Of a stretch of DNA of 64,000 nt, positions 57,290 through 64,000 are shown piece after piece. Within the stretch, counting starts at the first letter, position 1; every line of letters starts with the position of its first letter. Under the pieces are notes generated by a model. It was not told where the DNA came from, did no database searches, and worked only from the letters and a program-made list of their open reading frames with translations. The position numbers and the translations under genes are program-made. Source of the stretch: Sodiomyces alkalinus F11 (taxonomy: Eukaryota; Ascomycota; Sordariomycetes; Glomerellales; Plectosphaerellaceae); assembly GCF_003711515.1 (NCBI RefSeq), contig NW_021167088.1:40249-104248 (forward strand), in the 5' to 3' direction.

Positions 57290-60200
57290 TTACTCGATAC
57301 TATATCGAATAAGCTCGAGATCACGGCTAAAGCGCTCGGTATCCCGCGCCTTAAATCCACGCGGTAATAGGCCGATTAGATCTTCTATATCTAGTCGTAT
57401 ACGTAAGGGATAGAGGTCTAGGTATTACTCGATCCTAGCTGAAAGGATTAGCTAGATAACCGTCCTAAGTATATTATGCCTAAATCCCTGGATTAACTAC
57501 GCGAATAGTATTCCTAAGGTAAGGGCGACGATACTATCGTGCCCTCGATATAGGAGCTTATACGCCTCGCCGAAATCGAGAACTAGCAGACTATAGCCTA
57601 GAATTAAAAGCTCGGTCGCCTTATTAAGGCGCTCAATAAGGCTAACTAACTACTTAAAACCACCGTGGAGACCTCTACCTATTAATAGGCTGTCGAAGAG
57701 GCTATTAAAAAATATCCTGGCTACGATAAGAAAAAATAAAATAGACACTTTACGTTACGCTACGTAATAAAAGAACTTAAGAGTAGCTTCGCTCTAAGTA
57801 GTATTTATATAAAGGAAGAGGTAAGACGAGTATACGAAAAGTATCTATAAGACGCTTATCGAGCTAATACTAAAGTGGCTATATAGTATACGGAGTAGAA
57901 TACCCTTATTAGACGCGTATATTAGTAAAAGGTAGCCGAGATTAAAGGACGTACTGCTATTCGGAACTTCCTTATAGCAGTTAGATAGAAGTTTACGCCT
58001 ATTTTAGTAGAAACTAAGCTTTAGGAGTTAGTAATAAAAGAGGTCCGTGGCGACGAGATTTCCGATCTTCTAATATACGGCCGCGAGTTTAACGCTATTA
58101 TAAGCGCTCTAACCACGGACGGCACGCGCCACGGCGTTTACGCGACCCTAGGAGACCGCTTAGATAATAACGAAGGCGGAAAGAAGCCTAAGAAGAAGAG
58201 CACTAATTACCCCTATCGACGCGAATATACTTAGAAGCCAGAGCACTATAATAAGCTCGAGTCGCTTTAACCGGAAAATATAAGTAGAGATCTAATACCT
58301 ATATTAATAATAAGTAGTGTGAGGAGATACGGAAGAAGATTAAGCTCCTAAAGTGAAAGAGCTTACGCTAAAAACTATCGAAAAAGGGATAGGAAAGCTC
58401 GGAAAGCAGTAGTAGCAAGGGTGGAGATAGGTATCCTAGGAAGGTTATTATAACTATCCTGGATCCCGCCCTTATCTATACTATAGAAGAGGTCCCTAGG
58501 ATCTACGCCGCGCTCCGACTAAGCCCTTACCCGCTCTTACAGAGCACTCTTCTTAATAATTATAGCGTAACTTACCTTATTAACTTAATCGACCTGCTTA
58601 TTCTAGGTTCCTTTATTTCTATAGAGGGATCTATCGAATCCGGTATAACCGACTTTCCGATTATTAGTAAAGGTAAACGGCTTCTTAAGGAAATCCTTAA
58701 TAAACCTTTAGGTGCTCCGAAAGCTAACTTAGAGCTTAACGATATAGTTATCGTGGAGGGATTTTACATAAATATTATATCGGGAGCTTTATTATATAAG
58801 CTTAGGATCTAGTATTCGGGTTATAACTACTCGTTACGCTTTAGAACGGCGGAGAAGAGCGTGGTCTTATTAAAGCTGCTTCGACGCTTTAATATAACTA
58901 TCCTTTAGTATAAGCTAATTTTATCTTCTTCTTTTTATTCGTTATTCTAACCGATACTACGTAGTGTTATTCTGATTAATTACGACTATTAATATATACT
59001 AGTTATAGCAGTTAATCGACTAATAAGAACTTACCGATATTACCGACCTTTCCGCGACCCTCCGCGTCTACGAGTCGACGAAGAATAGCTATAGTACTTA
59101 AAAGCAGGCTATCTTAGACTAAGCGCTCTACGAGTATTAGTTCGTAACGCTAGGAACGTATTAATAAAGGGAACTAAGCGGATAGACTACGAGACATGCT
59201 CCCGAACCTAGGCACGTTAAGTTATATCTTAATATATATTAGAATACCGCTCCCTATAACCGTTTTAGCGTATTTATTAGGATCTTTAAGAGCTACCTAA
59301 GAGCTATAACGGTATACGATATCTTCTCATAATAAAGGACGAATATAGCGGCTGGATCTATATGCTGCCTTTAGCTTCGAAAAACAGCGTTACGGTTTAT
59401 AGCGCGCTATAAGCCTTCGAATAATAGGTTAATCGGCAGTTTATATTATATATCTATAAGATACGCAGTGATAATAAGCCCTTAATCGTTAATCTAATAG
59501 GGGATTTAATAACCTAGCTATAGGCGAGTAGTTAAGGGATCGATATAGAAATTACACCGCCCTATACCTATAAACCGAACGGAGGCAGCGAAAGAGCCGG
59601 TTAACTAATTATTATAAAGTCTAACGCTATACTTAATAGAGTAGGAATTCTATTAGATAAATAGCTAGAGAGTACTAGAACGGTAGCGTTATTATATAAT
59701 ATAAGTCCCTTATAGCGATACGGATAGAAATCCCTAGTGGAAATCCTCGACTTATAGTTTAGAGATAATACGCTAATTCCGGTAAGAGAGTATATAGCCG
59801 ACCTACGCCCTAATTAGAGTGGTATTTATACTTATAGCTGCCGCGCCTATCTAATAGCGAGGGATAGGGAGGCTAGGAAGAATAGGAAACTATATAAGGT
59901 TTAACTAAGGGGATATATTAGATATCTTATAGGTTATATTGCCTATAATATTTACCGAGTATAGATTCTATAGCTTTAGAAGGTTATTATAACGCGTAAT
60001 ATATAGTTTAACAAGCAGCTATTTTATAAACTATAGCTCGAAGAAGCAGAATAGATCCCGGAGTCTAAGGCGAGGAACTAGCTTATAACTTATAAAATAT
60101 AAGAAGATAAAGATAACGACTTTATCCTATAGGCCTACCCTCCGGGTAGATTAATTAATAGCGTACCTTTTAGAGAATAAGTATAGTCTATAGATTTAAA

Positions 60201-62500
60201 CTCGGGGGTAGGAGTAGTAGAGGCTGAATTAGACGCTTCGTCGCTATTACTAGATACACCTAGTATACCCGAACCGCCCGTAACAGGACTTTAAACCCTA
60301 CGCGTAACACCTAATCCTTAGAGCAGAAATCTTTAGGTTATAAGCGTAGAGCTGTAGTCTTCGGAGGAACTCTTAATTAATAATTCTTCCGACTAATAAG
60401 ATAACGGAGCGGCTATAAAAGAAGATACCGTAACCGATACGCTAGGATTATATATACTAGAGCTTAATATAGACACTTCGACGATTTTAACTATAGAAAG
60501 GAGTGCGTAGGCGATAGTATAGGGACTAGCTACCCCTAATCTGCACTATAGTATTAGCCGTACTATAGTGTCCGGATCTAGACTACCTATCCGACCGACT
60601 CCTAATGTAACCGCCTACTAAAGGAAAAAGAGTATACTAGTAAAGGAAGTAACGCGCGCTAGCGTAAGAATCACCGATCGCCGTGCTTAAGGAAAGACTA
60701 TTCGGATTAATCTACAAATATATTAGGTAGAGCTAGATAAGCCTTTAATATATGTCTTTTTCTTATCTGATTAATAAGAAGAGCGCTAGGACGGGCTAAA
60801 AGGGCTTCTAACCTTTAATTTAATAATCCTCGGAGTAGCCGATATTAAAATATATACCCGTTCGAATACTAAAAGAGAGGCTATAACGTTACCGAAGCCC
60901 TTAATCGATGGTAGGGTTTATCGCGACCACCTAAAGGCTATACTAAGGTATTAGCGGGAGCTTACTAACTACCTAATACGTGAACGGTTTAAGGAAGCCG
61001 CGTAGAAGGAGGTGAATAAGCTAATTAAGAATCGTATATAAAGGGAAATTAAGCGCTTAGAGGCGAAGTTAAAGCCTTTTCCGTTAAAGTGGGTTTTTAC
61101 CTATAAGTTCGACTAAGACGGATATCTTAAACGATATAAGACACGCTTATATATTCGAGGGGATTTATAGGAGAGCTTAATAATTAAGGGAACCTACGTA
61201 GTAACGCTCGCTGCACGATCTTTTTATATTATTATAGCCCTGGCTACTTAGTTTAATCTAGAGATTAAGTAACTTAATATCGTTAACGCCTTCGTTAATA
61301 CCTAAAGGAGTAAAATAGGAACGTCCGTTATATACGAACTTCTCGATAGATTTAAGTAGCCCGATAAGTGCTTAGAGCTTAATAAAGTACTGTATAGACT
61401 ACGCGACTCGCCTAGACTATAGTTCTAGACCTTCGCGGCCACCCTAATAGACTTAGGGATAGAGACTAGTAAGGAAGAACCGTGCCTATTCTATACTAAG
61501 ACTCGAGACGTATTCGTTATCTTCTTTATAGACGATATTCTCGTGTTATTTTATAAAGATAGTGCTATAAACTATAAACGGCCTTAGGATTATCGAAGGG
61601 ATTAAAATAAGGTTCGAGGTGTCGGAAAAAGGGGAAGCCGATTAGTTTTTAGGTATCAAGATTACTCGAGATCGCCCTCGACGTAAGGTTTTCCTCTCCT
61701 ACGACTTATATATCGAAAAGATCGTAGCTAGGTTTAAATTAGACGCTCTAAATACCTACCTAGTAATACCTATTCCGGTTATAGAATACCGGAAGAGAGA
61801 AGACGAAGCCACCGCTTAAGAGATTAAATCTTATTAAGAAAAGGTCGGATTAGTGCTTTATATAGTAGTTATAATATATCCTAATATAGTATTCGCCGCC
61901 TCTATCCTCTCCCGCTTTCTTAGAAACCCCTCTCCCGAGCACTATAAGGCGGCAGACTAAGCTATCCGCTATTTATTTATAATAAAGGACCTCTCGATTT
62001 AGTACGGATCGAGTATTAGTTTATAGACGATAGTTATCGTAAGCAACGCCTCTTTTATAGACGATTTAAACACACGAAGATCTTTATAGGGTTACCTTAT
62101 TAGCTTATATAGTGGATTAGTTATATAGAAAGTAATAAGGTAAGTAACGGTAATAACGTCTATAACCGAAGTAAAGCTACTCGCTTTAGAGTAAGTGGCG
62201 AAAGAAATAATAGGTTTAAAGCGTCTTTTCGTCGAAATACGCTTTAATCCAGAATCTCCTTAGAATATCCACTACGATAACACGTAAACGATACGCCTAG
62301 TAGTCGACGATAGCTTTAGAATCGAGATTAGGCTTCGCTATATAGATATATAGCGCTTTTAGGTAAGGCAGGAGAATATAAAGGGATTATTCAGAGTCGT
62401 ATATCTTACTACGAATTTAATACTAGTGGACGGATTAATAAAAGTATTTCCACGATAAAAATTCGAGAACTTCCGAGTATATCTTAATGTAATAAGTGCA
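57290..62500 (+). pseudogene. RIP-mutated Ty1/copia retrotransposon
   Basis: Reading the plus strand through many stops gives copia parts in the right order. At 58208 a gag zinc-motif relic reads YPYRREYT, where the expected CPC and His are changed to Tyr (TGC to TAC, CAT or CAC to TAT or TAC). At 59537-59600 integrase reads GIDIEITPPYTYKPNGGSER. Reverse transcriptase starts near 61085 (KWVFTYKFD, then DGYLKRYKTRL), continues with KCLELNKVLYRLRDSP and has the catalytic FIDDIL at about 61526-61543. RNase H shows IHYDNT near 62268 and ends near 62492 after VDGLIKVFPR. Stops are mostly TAG or TAA where CAG, CAA or TGG is expected. LTRs could not be delimited. Confidence 0.9.
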
Positions 62501-64000
62501 CGGAGGGGGTGGAAAGAAGCAGTTAAAGTCGAAATTCCCGCGCCCTAGGCGCACCGCGCGCCGGCGGTTTAGTTAATTTAGTAAAAAAGTAGGGTATATC
62601 GTTATCCTAATACTATAATACTATACTAGACCCTAAAAGCAAATCCTAAAACCCTAAAAGATACGGTCGGAGCACCCTAGCTAAGTTACTAAGCTCTATT
62701 AGCTTTATCCGGAGCACTGTCCTGCGTACTAGCTACGCTAGGCATTATAGTATTTCCTCTAGCAGGAGGAGTAACGATAAACCTATTCTCCCGAAGAATA
62801 TCTATTATAACCCCCGTGAGTTAGGAGGTAGAAGTGCTACTCGAAGTAGCGGCAGGAAGCTAGTTAGATACTCCCTTAAGTTCTTCCTTACGGAAGAACT
62901 TCTTATTATCCTCGTCCTCTATTAACTTAATAATGAATTTCACCGTTTACTTAAGTTTAGCGAAAAACTGCGCGAAACTAGTTAGTTAGAGCGTTTAAGT
63001 TCGGAGATAAAGCGATAAACGCACCTTTTTATCGTTATCGTCGGAGTCCTTATTAATTTTTCGGACTATAATATAGTTAAACAGAATTTTAACTAACGAC
63101 ATAAGGCTAGAAAAACTATAAGTATAGGTTAGCGGTCGTAAAGCTTAACAGCGTATACATCTTTAAGCTAATATAAAACAGAGCACACGATCACGATTAT
63201 AAAGCGCCTTAGATAAGGGGTAAGAACTTATAGAGGGTAGTATATATAGTTTCTATCCTTACACTTTTAGCACCTATTAGAGCGCCCAGGAACGGAAATA
63301 TAGTAATTAAAGGAGCGCTATTTTCTAGAATAAATACCCTTTACATACTCTAAATAAGGAGGATCGAAAGAGATAGGAACGAAGTCATCGTTAGTATCCT
63401 TATTATTATTATTATTACTGCCCTTAGCAGTCTATAGAGGAATTAGCTAAGGACTAGAGTAAACGGATCGAAAATAAACGCGCCGGAATAACTTATAGAA
63501 GCACCCTTCTTAGTATCGGCCTTACCCTTGGTCTTCTTCACACTATTAGCCGAGGCTTTCTTAGCTGCCGCGGCACGGGTAACGGCCGAGAGGGTAGGAG
63601 GAGCCTAAACAACGCTACTAGTTAGCACGCGCCACTAAAAATAAAGCTCCGATACTCACTATATCGCTATTATTATTGTTTTTGTTGCTGTTAATGGAAA
63701 ATTCGGAAAAATTAGTTTAAAATCGTTAAAAAATCCTCGAAAAAACAACGGCACGAGAGGTTATAAGAGGGAAGATCCAAAAGCTCTAAAACGCCGGCAT
63801 AACGCCTTTAATTTATCTACGGAAGGTCCCACTATCATCTATTTACTACTACTATTAATAGCACTTTTTCTTTATTATTTACTACTATTATTATTATTCT
63901 TTACTATTTTATAGCTTTTATTCCTGCCTTTTAACTCGATATTAAGGGTATCACACGACCCTTTAAGGCTATTTTAAGGTTAAAAATAAGGCTAGGTTAA
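62501..64000. mobile_element. RIP-mutated sequence, unidentified
   Basis: The composition matches the preceding element. A minus-strand frame at about 63620-63470, open apart from TAG/TAA codons, reads APPTLSAVTRAAAAKKASAN and continues Lys/Ala-rich to GAFIFDPFTLV. Another minus-strand stretch near 62930-62710 ends with FIVTPPARGNTIMPSVAST. Neither matches a family I know. Degenerate TTA/CTA repeats occur at 63400-63416 and 63840-63900. Confidence 0.45.

Noticed and set aside
62600..62670. CCCTAAAAG-like units considered as telomeric repeats.
   Set aside because: Only irregular, interrupted copies; no TTAGGG array.

Overview
The window looks like a nuclear segment of a filamentous ascomycete (Pezizomycotina, most likely Sordariomycetes). 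Genes carry many short introns (about 57-220 nt) with GTRNGT-like donors and CTRAY-like branch sites. The gene set is fungal housekeeping (Ku80, CWC22, DUS1, DPM2, RLP24, PAM18, an ING-family PHD protein). Both ends are retrotransposon sequence with the signature of repeat-induced point mutation (RIP): TpA-rich, poor in CpA/TpG, full of stops, CpG largely kept.

Layout. 1-4000: RIP-mutated island with minus-strand non-LTR (Tad-like LINE) remnants and short direct repeats. 4197-5194: secreted alpha-carbonic anhydrase at the island's edge. 5200-12580: gene-free desert. 12580-16347: pyrimidine-rich leader and a BNI4-like gene. 18019-29194: dense block of DUS1 (+), CWC22 (-), DPM2 (+) and a BCAS3-like WD40 protein (-). 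32124-40599: three minus-strand genes (ING/PHD protein, unknown multi-pass membrane protein, C2H2 zinc-finger protein). 40600-45124: second desert. 45125-55997: compact block of a Par32-like protein (+), RLP24 (-) and PAM18 (+) divergent, a Gfd2-like DEDDh exonuclease (+) convergent with Ku80 (-), a TMEM205/DUF4149-like membrane protein (+) divergent from Ku80, and a small hypothetical protein (-). 56745-56904: short terminal-inverted-repeat element. 57290-62500: RIP-mutated Ty1/copia element (gag knuckle, integrase, RT and RNase H in order), then further degenerate sequence to the end.

The genes do not form one pathway. They cover mRNA splicing, tRNA modification, GPI/N-glycan precursor supply, 60S biogenesis, mitochondrial import, chromatin reading, double-strand-break repair and cell-wall/septum scaffolding. 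No secondary-metabolite cluster, CRISPR array, tRNA or rRNA gene was found. The most notable signals are very small first or internal exons (an AUG-only exon in DPM2, a 7-nt first exon in the BCAS3-like gene, 15- and 16-nt microexons in RLP24), a recurrent AGGTACCT-type palindrome confined to intergenic DNA, and contrasting RIP relics at the two ends.
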